DNA of 15,623 nucleotides from TMED26 sp002694075. GTDB taxonomy: Bacteria; Pseudomonadota; Alphaproteobacteria; Thalassobaculales; Thalassobaculaceae. The translations under genes and the position numbers were made by a program. The stretch covers positions 1 through 15,623 of the forward strand of contig JAYYDT010000141.1 of NCBI GenBank assembly GCA_036160575.1. The letters are read 5' to 3'. Each line of letters starts with the position of its first letter. Positions within the stretch are counted from its first letter, which is position 1. Shown in pieces: positions 5,905 to 14,347 of this stretch. The notes beneath the pieces were generated by a model. That model ran no database searches, had not been told where the DNA came from, and saw only the letters and a list, made by a program, of their open reading frames with translations.

Positions 5905-7578
5905 ATGCATCCGGTTATCGATCTTTTTCGCAACTTGGGTCCGGTCCGCGTGGCCGCCTTGGTCGGCACCGCGTTCGCCGTGATCGGATTTTTCATTTTC
6001 CTGGCCACCCGCGTTTCCGGCGGCGGCATGGCGCTGCTTTATTCCGACCTCAACCCATCGGACAGCGGCGCCATCGTCAAACAATTGGAAAGTCAAAATA
6101 TCGCCTATCAGGTGAAAGCTGGCGGCGCCCAAATCCTGGTGCCGTCCGAAGATGTGCTGAACCTGCGCATGACGCTGGCCTCGAACGGCCTGCCGGGTGG
6201 CGGGTCGATGGGCTATGAGTTGTTTGACAAATCCTCGGGCCTGGGGACCACGAATTTTGTTCAGAACGTCAATTTAGTGCGCGCCCTGGAGGGCGAACTA
6301 TCGCGAACCATCGGGTCGATCCAAGGGGTAAACGGCGCGCGCGTGCATTTGGTTTTGCCGCGCCGCGAATTGTTCAGCCGGAGCCGGCAAAAACCCTCGG
6401 CCTCGGTGGTGTTGCAACTCTTGGGCGGTGGCCGTCTGGCGCGCGAACAGGTGCTGGCGATACAGCATTTGGTGGCCGCGGCAGTGCCGCAATTGACCCC
6501 GGAGGGTGTCGCGATCCTGGATAACCGTGGCCAATTGTTGGCCCGCGGCGTCGGCGAGGATGGCCAAAACTCGATGGCGTTGCAGACCTCCAACGACATG
6601 CGCCTAAAGTTCGAAAATCGTTTGCAGCGCTCGGTCGAGGAATTGGTCCAACAGGTGGTTGGCCTGAACCGCGTGCGCGCCGAAGTGTCCGCCGAAATCA
6701 ACTACGACAAGATCACCGAAAGCGCCGAACGCTACGATCCCGACGGCCAGGTTACCCGGTCGACCAACACGGTGAGCGAAAACGAAAACAGCCAGCAATC
6801 GCAGGCCAACCAATCGGTGACGGTGCAGAACGACTTGCCCGCCGACCAAGCCAATCAAGGCGGCGGTGCGGCCTCCGACACCAGTTCGACACGCCGCAAT
6901 CGTAGCGAGGAGATCGTCAATTTCGAGGTTTCGCGCACAGTCACCAACCGGGTTAAGGAAACCGGCGAGGTCAAACGCCTATCGGTGGCGGTGTTGGTCG
7001 ATGGCGTCTATCAAACCGGCGACGATGGCGCGGAAACCTATCAACCGCGCAGCCCTGAACAATTGGAACAGATCGAAACGCTGGTCAAATCGGCGATTGG
7101 CTACGATCCCAACCGCGGTGACACGGTCGAAATCGTCAACATGCGTTTCGCCAAGATTGACCCCATCGAAGTCGATGACGGTAGCCTGTTCATGGGGCTC
7201 AACAAACAAGACCTGATGCCGCTCATTGAAATCATCGTGCTCGGTCTGGTCGGCGGTTTGATCATTTTGTTGGTGGTGCGCCCGGTCTTGAACCGCTTGT
7301 TCGAGGTGGTCCCGGCCGGTGGCAGCGATTTGGACGCCGCCGAACTGGCGGCCGCCACCGAGCTGGCGCAATTAACCGGCCCGTCCGATGACGAGGCTGA
7401 AGAATTGGAGGAGGAAAAACCCAACAGCCTTCTCGACCAGATGATCGATATTAATTCGGTTGAGGGCCAACTGCGCGCCTCGTCGCTGAAACAAATCGGC
7501 GAGATTGTCGACAACCATCCCGAGGAAGCTACCGCCATCATTCGGGGCTGGATGTACCAAGATCAAGGGCGCGGGTGA
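5905..7578 (+). CDS. fliF: FliF, flagellar MS-ring protein
   Basis: The 557-residue protein has the FliF architecture: a first membrane helix around residues 17-37 (VAALVGTAFAVIGFFIFLAT), periplasmic ring-building YscJ/FliF domains (motifs LLYSDLNPSDSGAIVKQL, ASNGLPGGGSMGYELFD, RALEGELSRTIGSIQGV, ARVHLVLP), a second membrane helix around 440-462 (IIVLGLVGGLIILLVV) and a cytoplasmic tail. The tail ends in QLRASSLKQIGEIVDNHPEE and IIRGWMYQ, the FliG-binding segment. FliF forms the membrane ring on which the C-ring and export apparatus assemble. The start is set by GAGAGGAGA just upstream and by the normal N-terminus. Although the FliG-binding tail is intact, fliG is not the next gene; fliH follows after 45 bases. 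Identification is secure. Confidence 0.96.
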   Translation: MHPVIDLFRNLGPVRVAALVGTAFAVIGFFIFLATRVSGGGMALLYSDLNPSDSGAIVKQLESQNIAYQVKAGGAQILVPSEDVLNLRMTLASNGLPGGGSMGYELFDKSSGLGTTNFVQNVNLVRALEGELSRTIGSIQGVNGARVHLVLPRRELFSRSRQKPSASVVLQLLGGGRLAREQVLAIQHLVAAAVPQLTPEGVAILDNRGQLLARGVGEDGQNSMALQTSNDMRLKFENRLQRSVEELVQQVVGLNRVRAEVSAEINYDKITESAERYDPDGQVTRSTNTVSENENSQQSQANQSVTVQNDLPADQANQGGGAASDTSSTRRNRSEEIVNFEVSRTVTNRVKETGEVKRLSVAVLVDGVYQTGDDGAETYQPRSPEQLEQIETLVKSAIGYDPNRGDTVEIVNMRFAKIDPIEVDDGSLFMGLNKQDLMPLIEIIVLGLVGGLIILLVVRPVLNRLFEVVPAGGSDLDAAELAAATELAQLTGPSDDEAEELEEEKPNSLLDQMIDINSVEGQLRASSLKQIGEIVDNHPEEATAIIRGWMYQDQGRG

Positions 7579-7623
7579 TGATGGTCATCGCCCCCCATCC
7601 CCCTTCGCACCGGAGCACGGCTT

Positions 7624-8346
7624 ATGCGCGGCCGTAAATTCTTATTCGACAACAGCTTTGACGAAGCGGCGCAAAACCGTCTGAAGGCGGAAGCCGACGC
7701 GCGCGCCCGGCGCGAGGCGGAGGCTCTGGCCAACACGCCGCCGACTTTTACCGTCGAAGAACTGGAGGCGGCCAAGGCGGCGGCCTACCAGCAAGGTCGC
7801 CAAGATGGCATGACCGACGCGCTGAGCGGGATCGAGCAGCAAATCAGCCTCAGTTTGGAAGCGATCATCAACCGGTTGCCGGGCGTGTTCGGCGAACAAC
7901 GTCAACATGCCGAGGAACTGCAGCGCGATGCCTTCAAACTGTGCCAAACGATTATGCGCAAACTGGCGCCGGCGTTGCTAGCGGGCCGCGAGTCGGAGGA
8001 GGTCGAAAGAGTCGTCCGCGACGCTTTCGCTTTTCTGACCGATCAGCCGAAAGTGATCATCCGCGTGCCCGAGGACGTCGAGCCACATTTGCGCGACAAG
8101 ATCGATTTGATGGCCAGTCGCGTTGGCTATGAGGGCGAAGTGGTGCTGGTCGGCGACCCCGAGTTGGACGCCCGCGATTGTCGCGTCTCGTGGAACGCCG
8201 GCGCCGTCGAAAGCGCGCTTGCGCAAACTTGGCAAGATATCGACACGATCATCGCGCGCGCCGTCGAGGGCGGCGGCAATCGCGGCGACGGCGATATGCC
8301 AGCGCCAGCGACAAAAACAAAGACTGAAACAGAAATAGAAACATAA
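7624..8346 (+). CDS. fliH: FliH-like export ATPase regulator (FlbE)
   Basis: The 240-residue protein begins MRGRKFLFDNSFDEAAQNRL, typical of alphaproteobacterial FliH/FlbE, followed by a charged helical, probably coiled-coil, section (residues ~20-85; the KAAAYQQGRQDGMTDAL stretch resembles the FliH/YscL region) and a C-terminal FliH domain around 95-215 (AFKLCQTIMRKLAPALL, VIIRVPEDVEPHLRDKI, GDPELDARDCRVSW). FliH binds the ATPase FliI and links it to the C-ring protein FliN, whose gene is next. The GGAG at 7612-7615 sits 8 bases before the ATG. The last ten codons (KTKTETEIET) are encoded by a degenerate hexanucleotide repeat that also contains the stop codon. Family assignment is confident from sequence, position and length. 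Confidence 0.85.
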   Translation: MRGRKFLFDNSFDEAAQNRLKAEADARARREAEALANTPPTFTVEELEAAKAAAYQQGRQDGMTDALSGIEQQISLSLEAIINRLPGVFGEQRQHAEELQRDAFKLCQTIMRKLAPALLAGRESEEVERVVRDAFAFLTDQPKVIIRVPEDVEPHLRDKIDLMASRVGYEGEVVLVGDPELDARDCRVSWNAGAVESALAQTWQDIDTIIARAVEGGGNRGDGDMPAPATKTKTETEIET

Positions 8347-8364
8347 ACCGAAGCCCAAACCGAA
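8311..8364 (+). repeat. Degenerate hexanucleotide repeat across the fliH stop
   Basis: Nine consecutive 6-base units fit an ACNGAA-like pattern: ACAAAA, ACAAAG, ACTGAA, ACAGAA, ATAGAA, ACATAA, ACCGAA, GCCCAA, ACCGAA. The sixth unit contains the fliH stop codon TAA (8344-8346), which differs from GAA by one base. The tract ends where the fliN ribosome binding site (AAGGGGA, 8363-8369) begins. It is A-rich in an otherwise GC-rich operon. Confidence 0.65.
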
Positions 8365-8374
8365 GGGGACCCTC

Positions 8375-8740
8375 ATGTCGGACGAAGACGACCTGCCGTT
8401 GGAAAATCTCGAAGACGCCGCGCCCGCCGAGGACGCCGAGGGCGATCTCGAGGAATTCGTTGACGACGACGCCAATGCCCAAATTACCGCCCGCGAACTT
8501 GAGGCGGTGTATGACATCCCGGTGCAGGTTTCGGCGGTGCTTGGCAAATCGAGCATGCAAGTTTCCCAGCTTTTAAAACTGGGGCGCGGCGCGGTCGTCG
8601 AGTTGGACCGTAAGGTCGGCGAGGCGATCGATATTTATGTCAATAACCGACTGGTCGCCCGCGGCGAGGTTGTGATCGTCGATGAGCGGCTAGGCGTGAC
8701 CATGACCGAGATCATAAAATCCGATCGCCCGGGCACTTGA
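8375..8740 (+). CDS. fliN: FliN, flagellar motor switch / C-ring protein
   Basis: The 121-residue protein has an acidic leader (about residues 1-33, many Asp/Glu) followed by a typical FliN SpoA domain (about 42-118): ELEAVYDIPVQVSAVLGKSS, LLKLGRGAVVELDRKVGE, DIYVNNRLVARGEVVIVDE and RLGVTMTEII. FliN forms the bottom of the C-ring and helps dock FliH/FliI for export. The ribosome binding site AAGGGGA is at 8363-8369, partly inside the hexanucleotide repeat, six bases upstream of the ATG. It follows fliH after 28 bases and precedes the motA-like gene by 25 bases. FliM and FliG, its C-ring partners, are not in the window. The assignment is secure. Confidence 0.96.
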   Translation: MSDEDDLPLENLEDAAPAEDAEGDLEEFVDDDANAQITARELEAVYDIPVQVSAVLGKSSMQVSQLLKLGRGAVVELDRKVGEAIDIYVNNRLVARGEVVIVDERLGVTMTEIIKSDRPGT

Positions 8741-8765
8741 CGCCGACGCGTAGGGAACGACACGC

Positions 8766-9605
8766 ATGGCGCAACAAACCGGCGATACCCCATCGGTCGA
8801 CAGCCGCGATCTGATCCCGCCCGCGGGCGGGGTGCGCGTCGACTGGGCCTTGGTGCTGGGCTTAAGCACGGCCTTCGCATTGGTCGCCACGGCCCTTGGT
8901 TTGAGCGGCTCGCTTCGTTCGTTCTACAATTTGCCGGCGCTGCTGATCGTTTTTATTGGCACCTTCGCCGTGACCATGGTGTCGTTTAGTCTACGCGAGA
9001 CCTTCGGCGCTTTTCGGGTGATCACCCGCGCCATCTTCCCAGGGCCGCGCACGCCCCGCCACGCCGCTCGGATCATGTTATCCCTGGCCGCCGTCGCGCG
9101 CCGCCACGGCGTTCTCTCGATCGACGCCGTGATTGACAAGCTGCAGCCGACACCCTTGTTGCAACGGGCCGTGGCGATGGCCGTCGATGGCGCCACCGCC
9201 GAGGAAATCGAAACCGTTCTAGGGACCGAAATCGAGGCCAATGGCGAGCGCAATCAACGCAAGGCCAGCGTGCTCCGCCGGGCCGCCGAGGTGGCGCCGG
9301 CCATGGGCTTGATCGGCACTTTGGTCGGGTTGATCCAAATGCTCGCCAATCTCGACGACCCGACCACCATTGGGCCGGCCATGGCGGTCGCTCTGTTAAC
9401 CACCTTTTACGGCGCCATCCTGGCCTACATGGTGTTCGCGCCACTGGCCTCCAAACTTGAGCGAAACGCCCAGGACGAAGCGGTCATCGCGACAATTCAC
9501 ATGCTGGGGGCCATGTCCATCGCCCGCCAGGAGCATCCGCGTCGTTTGGAAACCCTGTTGAACACCATCCTGCCGCCGAGCCAGCGGCTGGACGTGTTCC
9601 ATTAG
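8766..9605 (+). CDS. MotA/PomA-like stator or proton-channel family protein
   Basis: The 279-residue protein is a MotA/TolQ/ExbB-family membrane protein. Four membrane helices can be read at about residues 26-47, 55-77, 176-195 and 205-228. The third contains VAPAMGLIGTLVGLIQML with a conserved Pro (P178), and the fourth ends in MVFAPLASKL with the second conserved Pro (P226). Both prolines and the motif are hallmarks of MotA/PomA stators, which conduct ions together with MotB/PomB and turn the rotor. The large cytoplasmic loop (~80-170) has the usual charged character. AGGGAA lies 8 bases before the ATG. No motB lies next to it; it is inside the basal-body operon between fliN and flbD. It may be a second MotA, or it may pair with a MotB encoded elsewhere. 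The symbol is left blank because paralogues are common. Confidence 0.85.
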   Translation: MAQQTGDTPSVDSRDLIPPAGGVRVDWALVLGLSTAFALVATALGLSGSLRSFYNLPALLIVFIGTFAVTMVSFSLRETFGAFRVITRAIFPGPRTPRHAARIMLSLAAVARRHGVLSIDAVIDKLQPTPLLQRAVAMAVDGATAEEIETVLGTEIEANGERNQRKASVLRRAAEVAPAMGLIGTLVGLIQMLANLDDPTTIGPAMAVALLTTFYGAILAYMVFAPLASKLERNAQDEAVIATIHMLGAMSIARQEHPRRLETLLNTILPPSQRLDVFH

Positions 9606-9646
9606 ACCCTGAACGAGGACACGGACTTGCCAAGGGAGAGTAGATT

Positions 9647-11086
9647 ATGCGCCTGCTGATTGTCGGAACCCTGGCCGGCCATATCAGCGCGGCCGGCCAA
9701 ATCGCCATTGGCCGCGGCGCCAAGGTCAGCCATGTGGAAACCGTCGAAGCCGGCCTGACCGCTCTGCGCAATGGACGCGGCGCCGATTTGGTGATGATCG
9801 ACGTGCGGTTGTCGGCGCCACGCCTGTTGGAGGCGATGAAAGCCGAGCGCATCAACACACCGGTGGTCGCCTGCGGCATCGACCCCGACCCCGAGGCCGC
9901 CGAGGCCGCCATCCGCGCCGGCGCCAAGGAGTACATCCCCTTGCCGCCTGACGCCGAATTGATCGCCGCCGTTCTGGCCGCCGTAAGCGAGGACCAAAGC
10001 GCCGTCATTCACGCCGACCCGGTGATGGCCGCCACCCTCAAACTGGCCGATCAAATCGCCCCCTCGGACGCCAGCGTGCTGGTCACCGGCGAAAGCGGCA
10101 CCGGCAAAGAAGTACTGGCCCGCTACCTGCACAATAAAAGTCGACGCCAGCAGCAAACCTTTGTCTCGGTCAACTGTGCGGCGATCCCGGACAATTTGCT
10201 TGAATCTGAATTGTTCGGTCATGAAAAAGGCGCGTTCACTGGCGCCATCGCTCGCCGCATCGGCAAATTCGAAGAGGCCGACGGCGGCACCCTGTTACTC
10301 GACGAAATCAGCGAGATGGATATTCGCCTGCAAGCCAAATTGCTGCGCGCCATCCAGGAACGCGAAATCGACCGGGTCGGCGGCAGCCAGCCGGTCAAAG
10401 TCGACATTCGTCTCCTGGCCACATCCAACCGCGATCTGGAACAACATGTCCGCGACGGCAATTTTCGCGAGGACTTATACTTTCGCCTGAATGTCTTTAA
10501 TCTTCAGCTCCCCGCGCTACGCGAGCGACCCGGCGATATTCCGGTTCTGGCCGAATTTTTTGCCGCCAAATACGCTGAGGCGAATAGCTTACCGGCGCGC
10601 CCAATCAACGCCCAGGCCGCCGCCAAACTGGCCGGTCACCAGTGGCGCGGCAATGTCCGTGAACTTGAGAACACCATGCATCGTGCGGTGCTGTTGGCGA
10701 GCGGCGCCGAAATCGACGAACAGGCCATCATGCTGACCGGGGAAATGGCCAACCCGTTGATCGCCGCCGCCAAGCCGCCACCCGCCGTCGAGACGCCCGG
10801 CGCCCCGTCGGCGGCCGAAACACCCGCCGCGACACCGGTCGAGACACCCGCCGCGCCACGCGCCGATGACGCCGCCGCTGCCGCCGGCTCACTGGTCGGC
10901 CGAACGGTCGCCGAGGTGGAGCGCGATTTGATCATCGACACCTTGGAGCACTGCCTCGGAAACCGCACCCACGCCGCCAATATCCTGGGTATTTCCATTC
11001 GCACCCTGCGCAATAAGCTGAAGCAATACACCGATGACGGCATCGCCGTCCCGCAGCCCGGTGACGGCGAACGCGCCGGCGCCTGA
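9647..11086 (+). CDS. flbD: FlbD, sigma-54-dependent flagellar transcription activator
   Basis: The 479-residue protein has an N-terminal receiver-like domain (1-~120), a sigma-54 AAA+ ATPase (~125-365) and a C-terminal Fis-type helix-turn-helix (~425-467). In the AAA+ domain are the Walker A GESGTGKE (148-155), the GAFTGA loop (195-200) that contacts sigma-54, the Walker B-type LLLDEISEMD and the R-finger region FREDLYFRLNVF. The C-terminus (AANILGISIRTLRNKLKQY) binds DNA. Like Caulobacter FlbD, the receiver has few acidic pocket residues, suggesting unusual or no phosphorylation. The linker before the helix-turn-helix (~380-415) is Pro/Ala/Thr-rich with repeated ETP. It probably activates the sigma-54 sites at flbT, fliK and perhaps fliF. 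GGGAGA precedes the ATG. Confidence 0.93.
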   Translation: MRLLIVGTLAGHISAAGQIAIGRGAKVSHVETVEAGLTALRNGRGADLVMIDVRLSAPRLLEAMKAERINTPVVACGIDPDPEAAEAAIRAGAKEYIPLPPDAELIAAVLAAVSEDQSAVIHADPVMAATLKLADQIAPSDASVLVTGESGTGKEVLARYLHNKSRRQQQTFVSVNCAAIPDNLLESELFGHEKGAFTGAIARRIGKFEEADGGTLLLDEISEMDIRLQAKLLRAIQEREIDRVGGSQPVKVDIRLLATSNRDLEQHVRDGNFREDLYFRLNVFNLQLPALRERPGDIPVLAEFFAAKYAEANSLPARPINAQAAAKLAGHQWRGNVRELENTMHRAVLLASGAEIDEQAIMLTGEMANPLIAAAKPPPAVETPGAPSAAETPAATPVETPAAPRADDAAAAAGSLVGRTVAEVERDLIIDTLEHCLGNRTHAANILGISIRTLRNKLKQYTDDGIAVPQPGDGERAGA

Positions 11087-11116
11087 CGGTTGAGGTAGAG
11101 GAGCACGGACACGGCC

Positions 11117-13300
11117 ATGGCCGATACCTCGGAACAGGTTCCCACCCCCAGCGGCGGCGGCGACCCGCCGGCCCAAACCACCGGCGATGCCGGCGGCGGG
11201 GTCGCCGGCGCCGGGCGAAATCTGATGAACGGCTTGCCGCTCGGCCAGTTTCAGTCGGTCTTTATGCGCGGCGACATCGCCTTGGCGCTGGGTGTGGTGG
11301 CCATTCTGGCGATCCTCATACTGCCCATGCCGACCTGGTTGCTCGACCTGAGCCTGGGCATTTCGATTACCTTTTCTATTTTGATCTTGATGACCGTCCT
11401 GTTCATCAATCGGGCGCTCGATTTCAACGCCTTTCCGACGGTGCTGTTGATCGCCACCATGTTGCGGCTATCACTCAACCTGGCGTCGACGCGCCTGATT
11501 TTGGCCGAAGGCCACACCGGCACCGACGCCGCCGGTCAAGTGATCCAAGCTTTCGGTCAGTTCATGATGAGCGGTAACGCGGTCATCGGGGTGATTGTTT
11601 TCGCGATCCTGGTGATCGTCAATTTCATCGTTATCACCAAGGGTTCCGGCCGGATCGCCGAGGTTTCGGCCCGCTTCAGCTTGGACGCCATGCCGGGCAA
11701 ACAGATGGCCATCGACGCCGACCTGTCCTCCGGCCTGATCGACGAGGACGAGGCGCGCGCGCGGCGGGAGGATTTGAATCTCGAAAACTCGTTTTTCGGG
11801 TCCATGGACGGGGCCGCCAAATTTGTGCGCGGCGACGCCATCGCTGGCCTGTTGATCACCGTCATCAATATTATTGGCGGCATTGTGATCGGCATGGCGC
11901 AGAATGATTTGAACTTCAACCAAGCCGCCTCGACATACACCATTTTGACGGTCGGTGACGGTTTGGTCAGCCAGATCCCGGCGTTGATTGTCTCCACCGC
12001 GGCTGGCTTGCTGGTTACCAAAAGCGGCACCACCGGCAGCGCCGACAAGGCCCTGTTCAATCAGTTGGGCGGCTATCCGCAAGCCCTCGCGATCAGTTCC
12101 GGGCTGATGGTCATCCTGGCCCTGCTGCCGGGCATTCCGATGTTTATCTTCCTCGCGCTCGCCGGGCTCACCGGCGGTGGCGCCTGGCTGCTGAACAAAT
12201 CGAAGATCGCCGCCGAAGCCGAGGCCGAGCGCGCCGAAGAAGATCAGCAAGGCCCCGCGCCGGAAGAACCGATCAGCAACACTTTAAACATCGACCTGGC
12301 CCGTCTGGAGCTGGGTTATGGCTTGTTGCCGCTGATCAACGAGATCAGCGAGGGCCAAAAAATAACCGATCAAATCAAGGCGTTACGCCGACAGATCGCC
12401 GGCGAGTTGGGCTTTGTCATGCCGCAGGTCCGCATCCAAGACAATCTGCAGCTGGATGCCAATGTCTACGTCATTCGCGTCAAGGAAATTGAAGTTGGCC
12501 GCGGAGAGCTTCAGCCGACGCGTTTGTTGGCCATGAATCCGACCGGCGAGAGCGTCGATTTACCCGGCACCGACACACGCGAGCCGACCTTCGGCCTGCC
12601 GGCCACGTGGATCGCCCAAGAGGCCCGCGAAGAGGCGATGTTCCGCGGCTATACCGTGGTCGACCCGTCGACCGTGATTGTGACCCATCTGGCCGAGACC
12701 ATTCGCGACAACATGTCCGAGATCCTATCCTACGGTGAAACGCAAAAACTTCTCGATGGCTTGCCGGCCGAACAGCAAAAACTGGTCGAGGATGTGGTGC
12801 CGGCGCAAATCACGGTCAGCGCCCTGCAGCGAGTCCTGCAAAATCTCTTGAACGAGCGGGTGTCGATCCGTGATTTACCGTCGATTTTAGAAGGCGTCGC
12901 CGAAGCCGCCAGCTACAGCCGTAACGTGACCACCATCACCGAGCATGTCCGCACCCGTCTGGCCCGCCAGATCAGCGACGCCAACAGCGACGTAAACGGC
13001 GTTATCCCGTTGCTGACCCTGTCCGGCGAGTGGGAGCAACGCTTCGCTGAATCGATCATCGGCCAAGGCGACGAACAACAATTGTCGATGCCGCCCAGCC
13101 AGCTGCAGCAATTTATCAGCGAACTCCGCGACCGCCTTGACGAGGCCGCGCGCGGCGGTGAACAACCGGCCTTGTTGACCTCGCCGCCGGTCAGGCCCTT
13201 TGTGCGTTCTATTGTCGAACGTTTCCGGCCCTCGACCGTGGTTATGTCGCAGAATGAAATCCACCCCAAGGCGAAGATCCGCACCTTGGGCCAGGTCTAG
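11117..13300 (+). CDS. flhA: FlhA, flagellar type III export gate protein
   Basis: The 727-residue protein is full length for FlhA. A short Gly/Pro-rich N-terminus (1-~45) is followed by about eight membrane helices (~50-375), containing the FHIPEP-family motif RLSLNLASTRLIL (near 117) and the FlhA loop motif SLDAMPGKQMAIDADL, whose last Asp is at 202 and corresponds to the conserved aspartates important for export. The cytoplasmic nonamer-forming domain (~390-690) carries LGYGLLPLI, PQVRIQDNL, TFGLPATWIA and VIVTHLAETI. FlhA is the export gate that receives chaperone-substrate complexes. AGAGGAG at 11097-11103 is somewhat far (13 bases) from the ATG, but no better start is seen. It lies between flbD and flhF in the usual alphaproteobacterial order. 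The assignment is secure. Confidence 0.97.
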   Translation: MADTSEQVPTPSGGGDPPAQTTGDAGGGVAGAGRNLMNGLPLGQFQSVFMRGDIALALGVVAILAILILPMPTWLLDLSLGISITFSILILMTVLFINRALDFNAFPTVLLIATMLRLSLNLASTRLILAEGHTGTDAAGQVIQAFGQFMMSGNAVIGVIVFAILVIVNFIVITKGSGRIAEVSARFSLDAMPGKQMAIDADLSSGLIDEDEARARREDLNLENSFFGSMDGAAKFVRGDAIAGLLITVINIIGGIVIGMAQNDLNFNQAASTYTILTVGDGLVSQIPALIVSTAAGLLVTKSGTTGSADKALFNQLGGYPQALAISSGLMVILALLPGIPMFIFLALAGLTGGGAWLLNKSKIAAEAEAERAEEDQQGPAPEEPISNTLNIDLARLELGYGLLPLINEISEGQKITDQIKALRRQIAGELGFVMPQVRIQDNLQLDANVYVIRVKEIEVGRGELQPTRLLAMNPTGESVDLPGTDTREPTFGLPATWIAQEAREEAMFRGYTVVDPSTVIVTHLAETIRDNMSEILSYGETQKLLDGLPAEQQKLVEDVVPAQITVSALQRVLQNLLNERVSIRDLPSILEGVAEAASYSRNVTTITEHVRTRLARQISDANSDVNGVIPLLTLSGEWEQRFAESIIGQGDEQQLSMPPSQLQQFISELRDRLDEAARGGEQPALLTSPPVRPFVRSIVERFRPSTVVMSQNEIHPKAKIRTLGQV

Positions 13301-13322
13301 CACGGCGTGATTGGCGAACGGC

Positions 13323-14318
13323 ATGCGGCTTAAAACCTTCACAGCCCCTTCGATGTCCGATGCCTTGGCCCTGGTCAAAGAGCATTTCGGCGCCGACGCG
13401 ATCATCGTTTCGACGCAATCGAACGGCGACGACGGGGTGCGGGTGACCGCCGCCGTCGACGAGGACCCGGCGCCGCCGGCGGCCGTAGAACCCGATTACC
13501 AAAGCGGCCAAGACCCGCTCGACGTCATCAGCGAGGCGCTGAATTACCACAATGTGCCGGCGGCCTTGGCCGACAGCCTGGTCGACGCCGCCGCGACCAG
13601 CACCAGCGCGGACCCGGTGGTCGCCATGACCACCGCCTTGGACCGCGTCTTTCGTTTCGCCGCCGCGCCGCTGGCGTCGGCAGTCGGGCCTGTGTCGCTG
13701 GTCGGCCTGCCAGGGGCCGGCAAAACCGTCACCGTCGCCAAACTCGCCACCGAAGCGGTGGTCAGCGGCCAGCCGACGACGGTGATCACCACCGACACGG
13801 TACGCGCCGGCGGGGTCGAACAATTGGCCGCGTTCACCAATATTTTAAAGATCGACTTGTTACGCGCCGACGATCCGGCGCGCCTGCGTGACGCCTTGGC
13901 GGCGGCCGGCGCACAGCGCCCCATCTTGGTCGACAATGCCGGCGCCAACCCCTTCGACCCGGTCGAATTCGACCGCCAGCAAAGCTTTTGCCAGGCGCTC
14001 GACAGCGCGCCCCATTTGGTAATGGCGGCCGGCGGCGACACCGGCGAGGCGGGGGAAATGGCGGACGCCTTCAAAGAACTTGGCGTCCGCGGATTAATCG
14101 CCACCCGATTGGATATCGCGCGGCGAATTGGTGCCGTACTCACCGCCGCCGCCACCGGCGATTTCGATTTGCTGGCCTTTACCGCCGACGCCAGCGTCGC
14201 CGAACCGCCACGCCCGTTTAACGCGGTCGCTTTGGCACGTATTTTGCTGCCTGATGACTATGTCCGTGACGCCGCGCCCGCGCCAGCGCCGTTATGGCAA
14301 TCCCGGCGCCCCGCCTAA
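13323..14318 (+). CDS. flhF: FlhF, SRP-type GTPase for flagellar placement
   Basis: With the ATG at 13323 the protein is 331 residues and starts MRLKTFTAPSMSDALALVKE, the normal FlhF N-terminus; an upstream in-frame TTG (13311) would add only MANG. The SRP-like GTPase has a G1 P-loop GLPGAGKTVTVAKLA (128-142), a G2/linker ITTDTVRAGGVEQLAAF, a G3 position reading DNAG (204-207) where most SRP GTPases have DTAG, and TRLD at G4. FlhF directs the polar site of flagellum assembly and works with FlhG, encoded next. The protein is short (many FlhF exceed 400), so the N-terminal basic region is reduced. The Thr-to-Asn change in G3 is notable but could be lineage-typical. Identification is confident. 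Confidence 0.92.
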   Translation: MRLKTFTAPSMSDALALVKEHFGADAIIVSTQSNGDDGVRVTAAVDEDPAPPAAVEPDYQSGQDPLDVISEALNYHNVPAALADSLVDAAATSTSADPVVAMTTALDRVFRFAAAPLASAVGPVSLVGLPGAGKTVTVAKLATEAVVSGQPTTVITTDTVRAGGVEQLAAFTNILKIDLLRADDPARLRDALAAAGAQRPILVDNAGANPFDPVEFDRQQSFCQALDSAPHLVMAAGGDTGEAGEMADAFKELGVRGLIATRLDIARRIGAVLTAAATGDFDLLAFTADASVAEPPRPFNAVALARILLPDDYVRDAAPAPAPLWQSRRPA

Positions 14319-14332
14319 GGCCGCCGTCAAAG

Positions 14333-14338
14333 AAGGAA
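14333..14338 (+). promoter_or_regulatory. Ribosome binding site supporting the flhG start at 14348
   Basis: AAGGAA lies 9 bases before the ATG at 14348. The longer in-frame ATG at 14294 overlaps the end of flhF and has no clear ribosome binding site, and the extra 18 residues look like shadow sequence, so 14348 is preferred. Confidence 0.6.
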
Positions 14339-14347
14339 ATCGACACT

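Noticed and set aside
11471..12250. Minus-strand open frame (259 codons) opposite flhA
   Set aside because: It is antisense to the conserved membrane part of flhA and its composition (many Gly, Asp, Gln, His) mirrors the flhA codons; no domain is recognisable.
13242..14155. Long minus-strand frames opposite flhF
   Set aside because: flhF has clear GTPase motifs in its own frame, and the opposite frames have none.
14294..14347. Upstream in-frame ATG for flhG adding 18 residues
   Set aside because: It overlaps flhF, lacks a good ribosome binding site and adds Pro/Arg-rich sequence; the ATG at 14348 has AAGGAA at good spacing.
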